Under the pieces are notes generated by a model. It worked only from the letters and a program-made list of their open reading frames with translations. It was not told the DNA's origin and made no database searches. A stretch of DNA of 64,000 nt. Origin: Nocardioides faecalis. Lineage in GTDB: Bacteria; Actinomycetota; Actinomycetes; Propionibacteriales; Nocardioidaceae. Positions 8,598 through 22,314 of this stretch are shown in pieces; position 1 is the stretch's first letter; each line of letters starts with the position of its first letter. The stretch is from contig NZ_CP074406.1 in assembly GCF_018388425.1 (NCBI RefSeq), positions 496,001 to 560,000 of the forward strand, written 5' to 3'. The translations under genes and the position numbers were made by a program.

Positions 8598-10129
8598 AGC
8601 GCCCGCTCGCCACGCTGCGTGCCCGCGCCCGTGCGGCGCTCGCCCTCGGTCTCGGCCTGGTGCTGCTGACCGGCTGCGACTTCGACGTCTACCAGCTGCC
8701 GATGCCCGGCGGCACCGACACGGGCAAGGACCCGATCGCGGTCACCGTGAAGTTCGACGACGTGCTGGACCTGGTGCCCAAGTCCTCGGTCAAGGTCAAT
8801 GACGTCTCCGTCGGCCAGGTCACCGACGTCCGCCTCGACGGCTACCGCGCCGTCGTCGAGCTGGAGCTGCGCAACGACGTCGACCTGCCCGACAACGCGG
8901 TCGCCTCCATCCGCCAGACCAGCCTGCTGGGGGAGAAGTTCGTGTCCCTGGCGGTCCCCGCGTCGGGTGCGAAGGGGGAGCTCTCCCACGGCGACGTCAT
9001 CGAGGACGGCGGCCGCAACCCCGAGGTCGAGGAGGTGCTGGGCGCGCTCAGCCTGATCCTCAACGGCGGTGGGGTGGCCCAGCTGAAGACGATCTCCCAG
9101 GAGCTCAACCTGGCGCTCGCGGGCCGTGAGGACTCCGCACGCTCGGTGCTCACCCAGGTCTCCTCGCTCATGGGACAGCTCGACGAGCGCAAGGGCGACA
9201 TCGTCGCCGCCATCGAGTCGGTCAACCGGCTGGCGGTCACCGCCCGCACCCACCAGGACAGCATCGACCTGGCCCTGGACGAGCTGCCCAGCGCGCTGGA
9301 CTCCCTGGAGCGTCAGCGTGAGGACCTGGTGGCGATGCTGGAGGGGTTGACCGAGCTCAGCGACGTCGGCGTCCGGGTCATCAAGACCACCCGGGCCAAC
9401 ACGGTCGAGGCGCTCAAGCAGCTGGACCCGATCCTCACCCAGGTCGTGAAGGCCGGCGACGACTTCGTCGACGGGTTCAGCACCTTCCTCACCTACCCGT
9501 TCATCGACGAGGCGGTGGGCCGGGACCCGGCGGTGGCCCGCAACCTGCACATGGGCGACTACGTCAACCTCTCGGTCGACCTCGCCCTGGACCTGGGCAA
9601 CCTCGACATCCCGGACTTCTGCTTCCTGCTCAACGACCTGCCGGACCTGCCGATCAACGAGCTGCTGAACATCAAGAACCTGTGCAACGGGGTCCGCGAG
9701 ACGCTGCAGTCCTGCGTGAAGGCGCCGTTCGTGCCGGCGGACTGCGCGAAGCTGCCGGAGTACCTGTTCGACAACCTCTGCGACGGCATCCCGGCGCTGT
9801 GCTCGGTGCTCGAGGGGCTCTCCGGCGCGCTCGGCGGCAACGCCAAGAACAACGCCGGCGGCAAGGGCGGTGCGAAGGGCGGTGCGAGCGGCAACGCCAA
9901 GTCGGGCGGCTCCGGCGGCTCGAAGCAGGGGCCGGCGACCGGGAACCCGCTCGGCAACCTGCTGGGCAGCGTGTTCGGTGGCGGCGGCCTGAACCGGCCC
10001 GCGCCCGGTGGTGAGACCCAGGTCGACGAGATGTGGCGTGAGTTCGACACGGCGTACGACGTGGACATGGTCTCGCTCTATGCCGGACCGCTGCTGGCGT
10101 CGGCGAGCCCGAAGGAGGCAGCACGGTGA
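8594..10129 (+). CDS. mceE: MCE family lipoprotein E
   Basis: The product has 511 residues from a GTG at 8594, placed by GGAGG at 8582-8586 and the GTGA overlap with mceD. The signal peptide ends in a lipobox, L25-T26-G27-C28, so the protein is expected to be lipid-anchored, as MceE proteins (the LprK class) usually are. The MCE domain follows (VKVNDVSVGQVTDVRLDGY, then SLLGEKFVSLAVP). Residues near 330-400 hold several Cys, and a Gly/Lys/Ser-rich low-complexity stretch lies near 415-470. It overlaps mceF by 4 bases. Confidence 0.95.
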   Translation: MKRPLATLRARARAALALGLGLVLLTGCDFDVYQLPMPGGTDTGKDPIAVTVKFDDVLDLVPKSSVKVNDVSVGQVTDVRLDGYRAVVELELRNDVDLPDNAVASIRQTSLLGEKFVSLAVPASGAKGELSHGDVIEDGGRNPEVEEVLGALSLILNGGGVAQLKTISQELNLALAGREDSARSVLTQVSSLMGQLDERKGDIVAAIESVNRLAVTARTHQDSIDLALDELPSALDSLERQREDLVAMLEGLTELSDVGVRVIKTTRANTVEALKQLDPILTQVVKAGDDFVDGFSTFLTYPFIDEAVGRDPAVARNLHMGDYVNLSVDLALDLGNLDIPDFCFLLNDLPDLPINELLNIKNLCNGVRETLQSCVKAPFVPADCAKLPEYLFDNLCDGIPALCSVLEGLSGALGGNAKNNAGGKGGAKGGASGNAKSGGSGGSKQGPATGNPLGNLLGSVFGGGGLNRPAPGGETQVDEMWREFDTAYDVDMVSLYAGPLLASASPKEAAR

Positions 10130-11436
10130 TCACCCGCCGCACCAAGGTGCAGCTCGTCGTCTTCGCCCTGATCACGCTCGTCGGGGTGTCGTTCGTCGGC
10201 GCCCGCTACGCCCAGCTCGACCGGCTGGTGGTCGACCGCTCCTACACCGTGGTGGCGCACTACCCGACCTCCGGCGGCATCTTCTCCGGTGCCGAGGTGA
10301 CCTACCGCGGGGTGCAGATCGGCAAGGTCGGCGAGCTCGTGCTGACCGAGGACGGCGTCGACGTGGTGCTCGAGATCGACAAGGAGTGGGACCGGATCCC
10401 CGCCGACACGATCGCGCTCGTCGGCAACCGCTCGGCCGTCGGCGAGCAGTACGTCGAGCTGCAGCCGCAGGTCGACGGCGGTCCGTTCCTCGCGGACGGC
10501 TCGGAGATCGACGACGTCGCCACCCCGATCGCCACCGAGAAGCTGCTCGCCGACATCTCCGCCACCGTGGCCAGCGTGGACCGCGAGGCCCTGCAGACGA
10601 CCGTGGCCGAGCTCGGCCGGGCGTTCGGCGGCGCCGGCGAGGACCTGCAGAAGATCATCGACACCGGCAACTCGTTCATCGAGACCGCCGACGAGAACTT
10701 CGACCTGACCACGGCGCTGATCCGCGACGCCAACACGGTCCTCAACGGCCAGATCGCGACCGAGTCGTCGCTGCGCACCTTCGCCGACCAGCTCTCGAAG
10801 TTCTCCGGTGCGCTCGCCGGCGCCGACGACGACCTGCGCACGGTGATCGACAACGGCTCGGTGACCGCCACCCAGCTGCGCACCCTGCTGGAGCAGAACG
10901 GCGTCGAGCTCAGTGAGCTGCTCGCCAACCTGGTCGCCACCAACGAGGTCGTCGTCCAGCACCTTCCCGGCCTCAAGCAGATGCTCGTCGTCTACCCGTG
11001 GGCGGTGCTCGGTGGGCTGACGGTGGTCGGCAAGAAGTCTCCCTCGGAGGGCGGCTCGGGCTTCTACGACGCCCACTTCGGTCTGGTGCTGAGCCAGGAG
11101 ATCCCGGGCCTGCCCGGGCCCGCGCTGTGCCGGGAGGGCTACGTCAAGGAGCGCCGCCACCCCGAGTCCGACCGGGGCAACGCCCCGATGCCCAGCGACG
11201 CGCGATGCACCGAGCCGATCACCAAGTCGAACCCGCGTGGGCCGCAGAACCTGCCCCGCATCGCGCCGGCCGCCATCGGCACCGACGACGTCGTGGCGAG
11301 CTACGACGCGACCACCGGCGAGCTGACCTGGGGTGCCTCGGGGGCGGCCCCCACTGCCCGCGGTAGCGTGACGCCTCCGTCGCTGGGGAAGGACTCGTGG
11401 AAGTGGCTGTACGTCCAACCGATGCTCGACCGCTAG
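10126..11436 (+). CDS. mceF: MCE family protein F
   Basis: Last MCE protein, 436 residues from a GTG in a GTGA overlap with mceE. It has an N-terminal membrane segment (about 8-25) and an MCE domain near 40-115 (FSGAEVTYRGVQIGKVGEL, then AVGEQYVELQP). The middle is helical, and the C-terminal region carries paired Cys (ALCREGY, ARCTEP). Its 3' end overlaps the next gene by about 40 bases. With mceA-E it completes the six-protein set. Confidence 0.95.
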   Translation: MITRRTKVQLVVFALITLVGVSFVGARYAQLDRLVVDRSYTVVAHYPTSGGIFSGAEVTYRGVQIGKVGELVLTEDGVDVVLEIDKEWDRIPADTIALVGNRSAVGEQYVELQPQVDGGPFLADGSEIDDVATPIATEKLLADISATVASVDREALQTTVAELGRAFGGAGEDLQKIIDTGNSFIETADENFDLTTALIRDANTVLNGQIATESSLRTFADQLSKFSGALAGADDDLRTVIDNGSVTATQLRTLLEQNGVELSELLANLVATNEVVVQHLPGLKQMLVVYPWAVLGGLTVVGKKSPSEGGSGFYDAHFGLVLSQEIPGLPGPALCREGYVKERRHPESDRGNAPMPSDARCTEPITKSNPRGPQNLPRIAPAAIGTDDVVASYDATTGELTWGASGAAPTARGSVTPPSLGKDSWKWLYVQPMLDR

Positions 11437-12185
11437 GGGGAGCGCGCAGGCGCTGGGCCGTGCTCGGCCTGCTGGTCGGGGTCCTCGTGGCCGCGCTGGG
11501 CGCCTCGGCGTACCTGGTGCTCGACCGGGGGGCCGGCGGCAACCCGGTGAGCCGCCTCGACTCGCTGATCGACCCCGCCCCGGACCCTTCACAGGAGCGC
11601 GAGAAGGCGCTCGCCGCCGCGCGCACCTTCGTCGAGCGGTTCAACACCTACGGCCCCGGCCTGCTCGCGGACGACGGCACGATGCCGGACTACGCCGCGG
11701 TCGGTGAGCTGATGTCGGCGAAGTTCGCGAAGGTGTTCGGCACGAACGTCGGCTACGCCGAGCAGACCGTCGCGGAGACCGGGATCGAGCGCGCCGGCCA
11801 GGTGCACGCCGTCGGGGTGGCCGCGATCGACGAGGACTCCGCCGAGCTCCTGGTCGCCGGCATCGTCACCTTCTCCTACCCCGCATCCATCGCCGAGGAC
11901 GGCAAGGCACCCGAGGACGACGCAGCCGGGGCCGACGGCGACAGGGTCGGCTTCGAGCCTGTGCGCTTCCGCTACCAGGTCTCGCTCGTGAAGATCGACG
12001 GCACCTGGAAGGTCGACGACCTCGACGACCTCGACGACGAGCTCGGCTCCTTCGCCGACTCCCAGGGCGAGCCGGACCAGGCCCCCTCGGACCAGGCCTC
12101 CGAGCAGCCGTCCGAGCAGCCGTCGGGCCAGCCGTCGAGCGAGACCTCGACCCCGGCCGGACCGGCTCAGGAGGAGACCCCGTGA
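11397..12185 (+). CDS. Mce-associated membrane protein
   Basis: The product has up to 262 residues, with one membrane segment (about 20-45), a folded extracytoplasmic domain (about 60-215) ending in the KIDGTWKVDD pattern typical of Mas proteins, and a Ser/Pro/Gln-rich tail with repeated EQPS/GQPS. Mas proteins are known to stabilise Mce complexes. Two in-frame GTG starts are possible. The GTG at 11403 lies 9 bases after AAGGA (11389-11393); the GTG at 11397 lies only 3 bases after it, so the start may be two codons later. Either way the start lies inside mceF, which implies coupling. Confidence 0.85.
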   Translation: MEVAVRPTDARPLGGARRRWAVLGLLVGVLVAALGASAYLVLDRGAGGNPVSRLDSLIDPAPDPSQEREKALAAARTFVERFNTYGPGLLADDGTMPDYAAVGELMSAKFAKVFGTNVGYAEQTVAETGIERAGQVHAVGVAAIDEDSAELLVAGIVTFSYPASIAEDGKAPEDDAAGADGDRVGFEPVRFRYQVSLVKIDGTWKVDDLDDLDDELGSFADSQGEPDQAPSDQASEQPSEQPSGQPSSETSTPAGPAQEETP

Positions 12186-13105
12186 GCGCGAACCTCTACG
12201 ACCTCCTCGACGTCGAGGAGACCGCGTCGACCGAGGAGATCCGGGCGGCGTGGAAGTCCGCGATCGCCGACCTCGACCCGACCGAGCGCCGCTTCCGGGC
12301 CTACAGCGACGCCGCCGGGGTGCTGCTCGACGCCGACAAGCGCGCGGCGTACGACGCCGAGCTGGCCGCCGCCCGGGAGGCGGAGGAGAGCGCCGCGGCT
12401 GCGGCCGCCGAGGAGGCGGAGCCGTCCGCCGAGCCCGAGGAGCCGGTCGCCGAGGACACCGCGGCCGAGGACGCCACGACCGCCGACGCGTCCCCGGACG
12501 ACACCGACACCGAGACCGACACCGAGACCGACACCGACGGCACCGACGACGCCGCCGTTCCCGACCCGACCGGTCCCACGACCCCCGTCCTGGTGGCCGT
12601 CGGGATCGCGGCGCTGCTCTCGGCCGTGCTCGCGGTGTGGGTGCTGACCCTGCCCGGGGCGCGCGCCGACGAGCCCCCGAAGGACGTCGCCGAGCGCAGC
12701 ACCCGCCAGGAGCGCGCGGCGATCTCGGCCGAGGGCGCCGCGGAGAAGATGGTCGCCCCGGTGCTGTCGTACAACCACCAGACGATGCCGGCCGACCTGG
12801 AGCGGCTCACGGGCCACCTCACGGACCGGATGGCCGACAAGCAGAAGGCCGCCTGGTCGGAGCTGACCAAGGAGGCGCAGGCCCAGAAGGTGGTCGTCGA
12901 GGCGAAGGCCGCCGGCACCGCGCTCACCCGGGTCGACCCCGCCGGGCGCCGGGCGACCGTGGTGGCCTTCATCGACCAGTACGTCGAGAAGGCCGACAGC
13001 CAGCCCTTCGTGCTGCGGATGTGGGCGACCATGTCGCTGGTGCGCGAGAGCGACGACGGCCGCTGGCTGCTCGACGACCTCTGCACCGACGACTCCTGCG
13101 GCTGA
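12182..13105 (+). CDS. Mce-associated protein with an N-terminal degenerate J-domain
   Basis: The product has 307 residues from a GTG in a GTGA overlap. Residues 4-60 read like a DnaJ J-domain (LYDLLDVEETASTEEIRAAW, then VLLDADKRAAYD), but the HPD tripeptide that activates DnaK is absent; the stretch there is ADLDP (30-33). An acidic Thr/Asp/Glu linker (about 65-135, with repeated TDTE) leads to one membrane segment (about 137-160). The C-terminal domain (about 170-300) is Mas-like and ends in the GRWLLDDL pattern. The J-like part should be cytoplasmic and the Mas-like part outside. It closes the mce operon. Confidence 0.8.
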   Translation: MSANLYDLLDVEETASTEEIRAAWKSAIADLDPTERRFRAYSDAAGVLLDADKRAAYDAELAAAREAEESAAAAAAEEAEPSAEPEEPVAEDTAAEDATTADASPDDTDTETDTETDTDGTDDAAVPDPTGPTTPVLVAVGIAALLSAVLAVWVLTLPGARADEPPKDVAERSTRQERAAISAEGAAEKMVAPVLSYNHQTMPADLERLTGHLTDRMADKQKAAWSELTKEAQAQKVVVEAKAAGTALTRVDPAGRRATVVAFIDQYVEKADSQPFVLRMWATMSLVRESDDGRWLLDDLCTDDSCG

Positions 13106-13288
13106 GCCGTCCACCTGGCCGACAGGCCCGGGTACGACGCGCGCGAAGCGCCTTCGGCCGCGTAGGTTCTCCACCGCGCCCGGCGAGGCTGCTTGACCTC
13201 GACGGGGCGTCGCTTGCATGATCGACCATCGATCTGAGCACGGCGTCGTGGGAGGATCGGGTCCATCGAAGCGGATGACCGGCTTTCT

Positions 13289-13317
13289 TTGCCGTGCCCG
13301 CTTCCGTGGTGTATCGT
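13289..13317 (+). promoter_or_regulatory. Candidate rpoB promoter
   Basis: TTGCCG (13289-13294) and TATCGT (13312-13317) are separated by 17 bases, each matching four of six bases of the sigma-70 boxes, about 100 bases before the rpoB start. A second, weaker candidate is TTGACC (13193-13198) with CATGAT (13217-13222), spacer 18. The rest of the 311-base gap between 13106 and 13416 shows no gene. Confidence 0.5.
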
Positions 13318-13416
13318 GGCTCTTTGCGCCTGCCCTCAGATGCGCTTCGGCCTGCCCGGTGGCCGATGACGTGGGGGGCGACGCACTCGAAGAGTCGAAC
13401 CGTCGAAGGACAACTC

Positions 13417-16400
13417 TTGGCCGCGCGCACCACCCCCGGTAAGTCCCGCATTTCTTTCGCGAAGATCTCTGAGCCGCTGGCACTGCCGCAGCTCCTCTCG
13501 CTCCAGACCGACAGCTTCGACTGGCTGATCGGCAACGAGGCCCACCAGGCCCGCATCCAGGCCCGCATCGACGCGGGTGAGGACGCAACCTTCAAGTCCG
13601 GACTGGAGGAGATCTTCGAGGAGATCTCTCCGATCGAGGACTTCTCGGAGACCATGTCGCTGTCGTTCGAGAACCCTGTGTTCTACGACCCCAAGTACAC
13701 GGTCGACGAGTGCAAGGAGAAGGACCTCACCTACTCCGCGCCGCTCTACGTCTCGGCTGAGTTCACCAACAACGAGACCGGTGAGATCAAGGGCCAGACG
13801 GTCTTCATGGGCGACTTCCCGCTCATGACCCCCAAGGGCACGTTCGTGATCAACGGCACCGAGCGTGTCGTCGTCTCGCAGCTGGTCCGCTCGCCCGGTG
13901 TCTACTTCGAGCGCTCCGCCGACAAGACGTCCGACAAGGACATCTACACGGCCAAGCTGATCCCGAGCCGCGGCGCGTGGCTCGAGTTCGAGATCGACAA
14001 GCGCGACCTGGTCGGCGTCCGCCTCGACCGCAAGCGCAAGCAGAACGTCACCGTGCTGCTCAAGGCCCTCCAGGCCGTCGCCGAGGACACCGGCGAGGAG
14101 TACGACTACGAGGCCGTCATGGCCGACCTGCGCACCTTCGAGTCGATCCAGCTGACCGAGGAGAAGGACAACACCTCGGGGCCCGACGACGCGCTGCTCG
14201 ACATCTACCGCAAGCTGCGCCCGGGCGAGCCGCCGACGCGCGAGGCCGCGCTGACGCTGTTGAAGAACTACTACTTCAACCCGAAGCGCTACGACCTCGC
14301 CAAGGTCGGCCGGTACAAGATCAACAAGAAGCTCGGCCAGGACCAGCCGTTCGACAAGCAGACGATGACGATCGCGGACATGGTCGCGACCATCCGCTAC
14401 ATCGTCGCGCTGCACGACGGCCGCACCCACCTCGAGGTCGGCGCCGAGACTCCGCTGGAGATCTCCTCCGACGACATCGACCACTTCGGCAACCGCCGGA
14501 TGCGTACGGTCGGCGAGCTCATCCAGAACCAGCTCCGCACCGGCCTGGCCCGGATGGAGCGGGTGGTCCGCGAGCGGATGACGACTCAGGACGTCGAGGC
14601 GATCACGCCGCAGTCGCTGATCAACATCCGCCCCGTGGTCGCTGCGCTGAAGGAGTTCTTCGGAACCTCCCAGCTCTCGCAGTTCATGGACCAGACCAAC
14701 CCGATCGCGGGGCTGACGCACAAGCGTCGCCTCTCCGCGCTCGGCCCGGGCGGTCTGTCCCGTGACCGCGCCGGCATGGAGGTCCGTGACGTCCACCCGT
14801 CGCACTACGGCCGCATGTGCCCGATCGAGACCCCTGAGGGCCCGAACATCGGTCTGATCGGCTCGCTGGCCTCCTACGGCCGGATCAACCCGTTCGGCTT
14901 CGTCGAGACGCCGTACCGCAAGGTCGAGAACGGTGTCGTCACCGACAAGATCGACTACCTCACCGCCGACGACGAGGACCGTTACGTCATCGCGCAGGCC
15001 AACGCCGGGCTCGACGCCGCCGGCCGCTTCGTCGAGGAGCGGGTGCTGGTGCGCCAGCGCCGGGGCGAGGTCTCCGAGGTCCTGGCCGACGATGTCGACT
15101 ACATGGACGTGTCGCCGCGTCAGATGGTGTCGGTGGCCACGGCCCTGATCCCGTTCCTCGAGCACGACGATGCCAACCGTGCGCTCATGGGCGCCAACAT
15201 GCAGCGTCAGGCCGTGCCGCTGATCCGCAGCGACTCGCCGATCGTCGGCACCGGCATCGAGTACCGCGCCGCGGTCGACGCCGGGGACGTGGTCGTCGCG
15301 ACCGCCGCCGGTGTGGTCAAGTCGGTCTCGGCCGACCTGATCGAGACCATGAACGACGACGGCAGCTACTCGTCGTACCGGCTCGCGAAGTTCAAGCGCT
15401 CCAACCAGGGCACCTGCATCAACCAGCGGCCGCTGGTCGAGGTGGGCGACCGGCTCGAGGTCGGCTCGCCGATCGCCGACGGTCCCTGCACCGACAACGC
15501 GGAGATGGCGCTCGGCACCAACCTGCTCGTGGCGTTCATGCCGTGGGAGGGCCACAACTACGAGGACGCCATCATCCTCTCGCAGCGCCTGGTGCAGGAG
15601 GACGTCCTCACCTCGATCCACATCGAGGAGCACGAGGTCGACGCGCGCGACACCAAGCTGGGCCCCGAGGAGATCACCCGGGACATCCCGAACATCTCCG
15701 AGGAGATGCTGGCCGACCTCGACGAGCGCGGCATCATCCGCATCGGCGCCGAGGTCCGCGACGGCGACCTGCTCGTCGGCAAGGTCACGCCCAAGGGCGA
15801 GACCGAGCTGACGCCTGAGGAGCGGCTGCTCCGCGCGATCTTCGGTGAGAAGGCGCGCGAGGTCCGCGACACCTCGATGAAGGTCCCGCACGGCGAGACC
15901 GGCACGGTCATCGGCGTCCGGGTCTTCGACCGCGACGAGGGCGACGAGCTCCCGCCGGGGGTCAACCAGCTGGTGCGCGTCTACGTCGCGCAGAAGCGGA
16001 AGATCTCCGTGGGTGACAAGCTCGCCGGCCGTCACGGCAACAAGGGCGTCATCGCGAAGATCCTGCCCGTCGAGGACATGCCGTTCATGGAGGACGGCAC
16101 CCCGGTGGACGTGGTCCTCAACCCGCTCGGTGTGCCGCGACGCATGAACATCGGGCAGATCCTCGAGCTGCACCTCGGCTGGCTCGGCAAGCAGGGCTGG
16201 GACATCAACCTGTCCGGCGACCCCGAGAACTCCGACTGGAAGCAGCGGCTCATCTCGATCGGCGTCGAGACGGCCGAGCCGAACACGAAGGTCGCGACGC
16301 CGGTCTTCGACGGTGCTCGCGAGGACGAGATCATCGGCCTCCTGGGCTCGACCCTGCCGACCCGCGACGGCGACCGCCTGATCGACGAGTCCGGCAAGGC

Positions 16401-16908
16401 GCACCTGTTCGACGGCCGCTCCGGCGAGCCGTTCAAGGAGCCGGTGTCGGTGGGCTACATGTACATCCTGAAGCTGCACCACCTCGTCGACGACAAGATC
16501 CACGCGCGCTCGACCGGCCCCTACTCGATGATCACGCAGCAGCCGCTGGGCGGTAAGGCCCAGTTCGGTGGCCAGCGGTTCGGTGAGATGGAGGTCTGGG
16601 CGATGGAGGCGTACGGCGCCGCCTACGCCCTGCAGGAGCTGCTCACGATCAAGTCTGACGACGTGCCGGGCCGCGTGAAGGTCTACGAGGCCATCGTCAA
16701 GGGCGAGAACATCCCCGACTCCGGCATCCCCGAGTCGTTCAAGGTTCTCGTCAAGGAGATGCAGTCGCTGTGCCTCAACGTGGAGGTGCTGTCCCAGGAC
16801 GGCTCCACCATCGAGATGCGCGACGCGGAGGAGGACGTCTTCCGCGCCGCCGAGGAGCTCGGCATCGACCTGTCGCGTCGCGAGCCCTCGACCGTCGAAG
16901 AAGTCTGA
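13417..16908 (+). CDS. rpoB: DNA-directed RNA polymerase beta subunit
   Basis: The product has 1163 residues, the usual actinobacterial length. The start is a TTG at 13417 ([14 protein letters not shown]), placed by GAAGGA at 13405-13410 and by similarity to actinobacterial RpoB N-termini; longer in-frame reading upstream has no RpoB character. The rifampicin region (near 14655-14760) keeps the sensitive-type residues: [15 protein letters not shown] and S-A-L-G-P-G-G. The C-terminus is typical ([10 protein letters not shown]). It is followed by rpoC after 87 bases. Confidence 0.98.
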   Translation: MAARTTPGKSRISFAKISEPLALPQLLSLQTDSFDWLIGNEAHQARIQARIDAGEDATFKSGLEEIFEEISPIEDFSETMSLSFENPVFYDPKYTVDECKEKDLTYSAPLYVSAEFTNNETGEIKGQTVFMGDFPLMTPKGTFVINGTERVVVSQLVRSPGVYFERSADKTSDKDIYTAKLIPSRGAWLEFEIDKRDLVGVRLDRKRKQNVTVLLKALQAVAEDTGEEYDYEAVMADLRTFESIQLTEEKDNTSGPDDALLDIYRKLRPGEPPTREAALTLLKNYYFNPKRYDLAKVGRYKINKKLGQDQPFDKQTMTIADMVATIRYIVALHDGRTHLEVGAETPLEISSDDIDHFGNRRMRTVGELIQNQLRTGLARMERVVRERMTTQDVEAITPQSLINIRPVVAALKEFFGTSQLSQFMDQTNPIAGLTHKRRLSALGPGGLSRDRAGMEVRDVHPSHYGRMCPIETPEGPNIGLIGSLASYGRINPFGFVETPYRKVENGVVTDKIDYLTADDEDRYVIAQANAGLDAAGRFVEERVLVRQRRGEVSEVLADDVDYMDVSPRQMVSVATALIPFLEHDDANRALMGANMQRQAVPLIRSDSPIVGTGIEYRAAVDAGDVVVATAAGVVKSVSADLIETMNDDGSYSSYRLAKFKRSNQGTCINQRPLVEVGDRLEVGSPIADGPCTDNAEMALGTNLLVAFMPWEGHNYEDAIILSQRLVQEDVLTSIHIEEHEVDARDTKLGPEEITRDIPNISEEMLADLDERGIIRIGAEVRDGDLLVGKVTPKGETELTPEERLLRAIFGEKAREVRDTSMKVPHGETGTVIGVRVFDRDEGDELPPGVNQLVRVYVAQKRKISVGDKLAGRHGNKGVIAKILPVEDMPFMEDGTPVDVVLNPLGVPRRMNIGQILELHLGWLGKQGWDINLSGDPENSDWKQRLISIGVETAEPNTKVATPVFDGAREDEIIGLLGSTLPTRDGDRLIDESGKAHLFDGRSGEPFKEPVSVGYMYILKLHHLVDDKIHARSTGPYSMITQQPLGGKAQFGGQRFGEMEVWAMEAYGAAYALQELLTIKSDDVPGRVKVYEAIVKGENIPDSGIPESFKVLVKEMQSLCLNVEVLSQDGSTIEMRDAEEDVFRAAEELGIDLSRREPSTVEEV

Positions 16909-16913
16909 GCCGT

Positions 16914-16943
16914 CGGTACGGCGGCCTCCGGGCCGCCGTACCG
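16914..16943 (+). other. 13-bp hairpin with UCCG loop between rpoB and rpoC
   Basis: Bases 16914-16926 pair perfectly with 16931-16943 around the loop TCCG, closed by C-G, which is the very stable cUNCGg loop class. It begins 6 bases after the rpoB stop. There is no T-run after it, so termination is unlikely. An RNA processing or mRNA-stability role between the two subunits is inferred. Confidence 0.75.
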
Positions 16944-16995
16944 CCTCAGTCCCCAGCCTCACTCTGCACAGATCTAACGAAGGACAGCAGCCATC

Positions 16996-20856
<3,861 letters not shown>

Positions 20857-20882
20857 GTCGGAGCGCGCGAGCGCAGCCCGTA

Positions 20883-20916
20883 CGAACCCCCGTCGACCTC
20901 GGTCGGCGGGGGTTCG
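20883..20916. terminator. Hairpin after rpoC
   Basis: CGAACCCCC (20883-20891) pairs with GGGGGTTCG (20908-20916), and an inner CGACC/GGTCG pair continues the stem. It lies 26 bases after rpoC and 36 bases before the end of the opposing gene, so it may act in both directions. No T-run follows, which lowers confidence in intrinsic termination. Confidence 0.55.
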
Positions 20917-20952
20917 TCGCGTCCGGGCCCGATGCCTCGGGAACGCGGCGCC

Positions 20953-22314
20953 TCAGCAGCCGGCGGGGGCCAACGACGTGCTGCGCCGCAGCTCCGCGGT
21001 CCAGGCGTCCAGGAGATCGGCGACGGTACGTCGCGCGGCCGCGGTGTCCGGGTGCCGTACGCGGGCCTGCAGGCCCTCAGCGGTGCGCGCCACCCAGACC
21101 TGCACGTCGTCGCAGTCCGTGGGCGCCGAGACCTGCACCGCACCCAGGGCCCGGGCGGTCTCGTGGCCGGGCACCCGGCGGTAGTCCAGGTAGGACAGCA
21201 TGAAGACGTCGTTGCGGGCGCGGGCCAGCGGTCGGCGCAGACTGGCGAGCACCTGGTCCAGCGGCAGGTCGGCGGCCGTGGTGCCCCGGGCCAGCGCCGC
21301 GGCGACCGCCGCCGGGTCGAACGGCCCGCCGTCGGCGTGCAGCAGCACCGGCACGGTCGTGGTGAACCAGCCGACCGCGCGCTCGTCGCCCGCAGCGCGG
21401 GTCTGCACCGGCACCAGCACGGGCAGCTCGTCGGGCCCGCCGAGGCGTCGTACGGCGTTGGCGAAGGTGGTCAGGCACAGGGCGGCGGTGCTGGCGCCGA
21501 ACGCCCGGCCAGCCTCGGTGAGCGCCTCGGTCGCACCAGGATCGGCGATCCGGGCGAAGGCGCTGCGGTGGGGCGCCGTCTCGCCGGCACCGACCCCGAG
21601 GTCCAGCGGGAAGGTCGGCAACCGGTCCCCGGTGAGGTCCATCAGGTCGTACCACCTCTCGAGCCGCGGGTCGTCGGCGGCGATGCGGGGGGCGGCCGCC
21701 CACTCGGCGGCCCGGGTGACGAAGCAACCCGCCTCGGGCAGGTCGACTGTGGCCGGGCCGGGCGGGGGAGTGGGGTGGGCGAGCAGGGCCACGGCGTCGT
21801 CGAGCAGCAGCGGCAGCGAGACCGCGTCGAGGTGGAAGTGGTCGGCGGCGATGACCAGGGTCGTGCCGCCCGGGTGCGTCACCGCGGCGAGGGTGAAGGC
21901 CGGCGCGTCCGGCCGCGGCCGGCAGACGCGGTCCAGGTGGGCGCGCAGCAGGCGCCGGGCCTGCTCGCCGCCGGTGGTGTCGCGGGAGGTGACCCCGTAG
22001 GTCCACGACTCCGGCGGGTGCCGCCAGCCGTGGCTCGCGCCCGGGTCGCCGGTGCCGGACATCTGCAGCGCGCTGTGCCGGCGTGCCAGGCCCGCCGCCG
22101 CCCGCTGCAGGTCAGCGGCGTCCAGCCGGTGCGGCAGGTGACCGGCGCCGGCGAGCCACACGCTCGCGCCGCCGCCGGACAGGGCGGCCAGGTGGTTGCG
22201 CTGGTTCAGCGACAGCGGCACCCCGGTGGGGCGGGCTGCCGTGTCGGGGACGACCTCGAGCAGGTGCAGCCGGCCCGCAGGGAGTGCCCAGTCCTCAGCC
22301 GACGCCAGACGCAA
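20953..22314 (-). CDS. Condensation-domain acyltransferase (third gene of minus-strand trio)
   Basis: A stand-alone protein of the condensation/PapA superfamily, 453 residues. Such enzymes transfer acyl groups to hydroxyl or amino groups and use the His of HxxxD. H159 and D163 are present in DHFHLDA, with Ala where Gly is usual. Other family features are GWFTTTVP and LSYLDYRRVPG. The start is a TTG at 22314 (MRLASAEDW), chosen because CGGAG lies 6 bases upstream and the N-terminus then aligns with the neighbour (MRLAELRSW); longer reading upstream is Arg/Thr-rich noise. It overlaps that neighbour by 20 bases. The acyl donor and acceptor are unknown. Confidence 0.8.
   Translation of the reverse strand: MRLASAEDWALPAGRLHLLEVVPDTAARPTGVPLSLNQRNHLAALSGGGASVWLAGAGHLPHRLDAADLQRAAAGLARRHSALQMSGTGDPGASHGWRHPPESWTYGVTSRDTTGGEQARRLLRAHLDRVCRPRPDAPAFTLAAVTHPGGTTLVIAADHFHLDAVSLPLLLDDAVALLAHPTPPPGPATVDLPEAGCFVTRAAEWAAAPRIAADDPRLERWYDLMDLTGDRLPTFPLDLGVGAGETAPHRSAFARIADPGATEALTEAGRAFGASTAALCLTTFANAVRRLGGPDELPVLVPVQTRAAGDERAVGWFTTTVPVLLHADGGPFDPAAVAAALARGTTAADLPLDQVLASLRRPLARARNDVFMLSYLDYRRVPGHETARALGAVQVSAPTDCDDVQVWVARTAEGLQARVRHPDTAAARRTVADLLDAWTAELRRSTSLAPAGC

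Noticed and set aside
13294-13416. Upstream ATG extending rpoB by 41 residues
   Set aside because: The added residues do not resemble RpoB, and the candidate promoter lies inside this stretch; TTG at 13417 has a good ribosome site.
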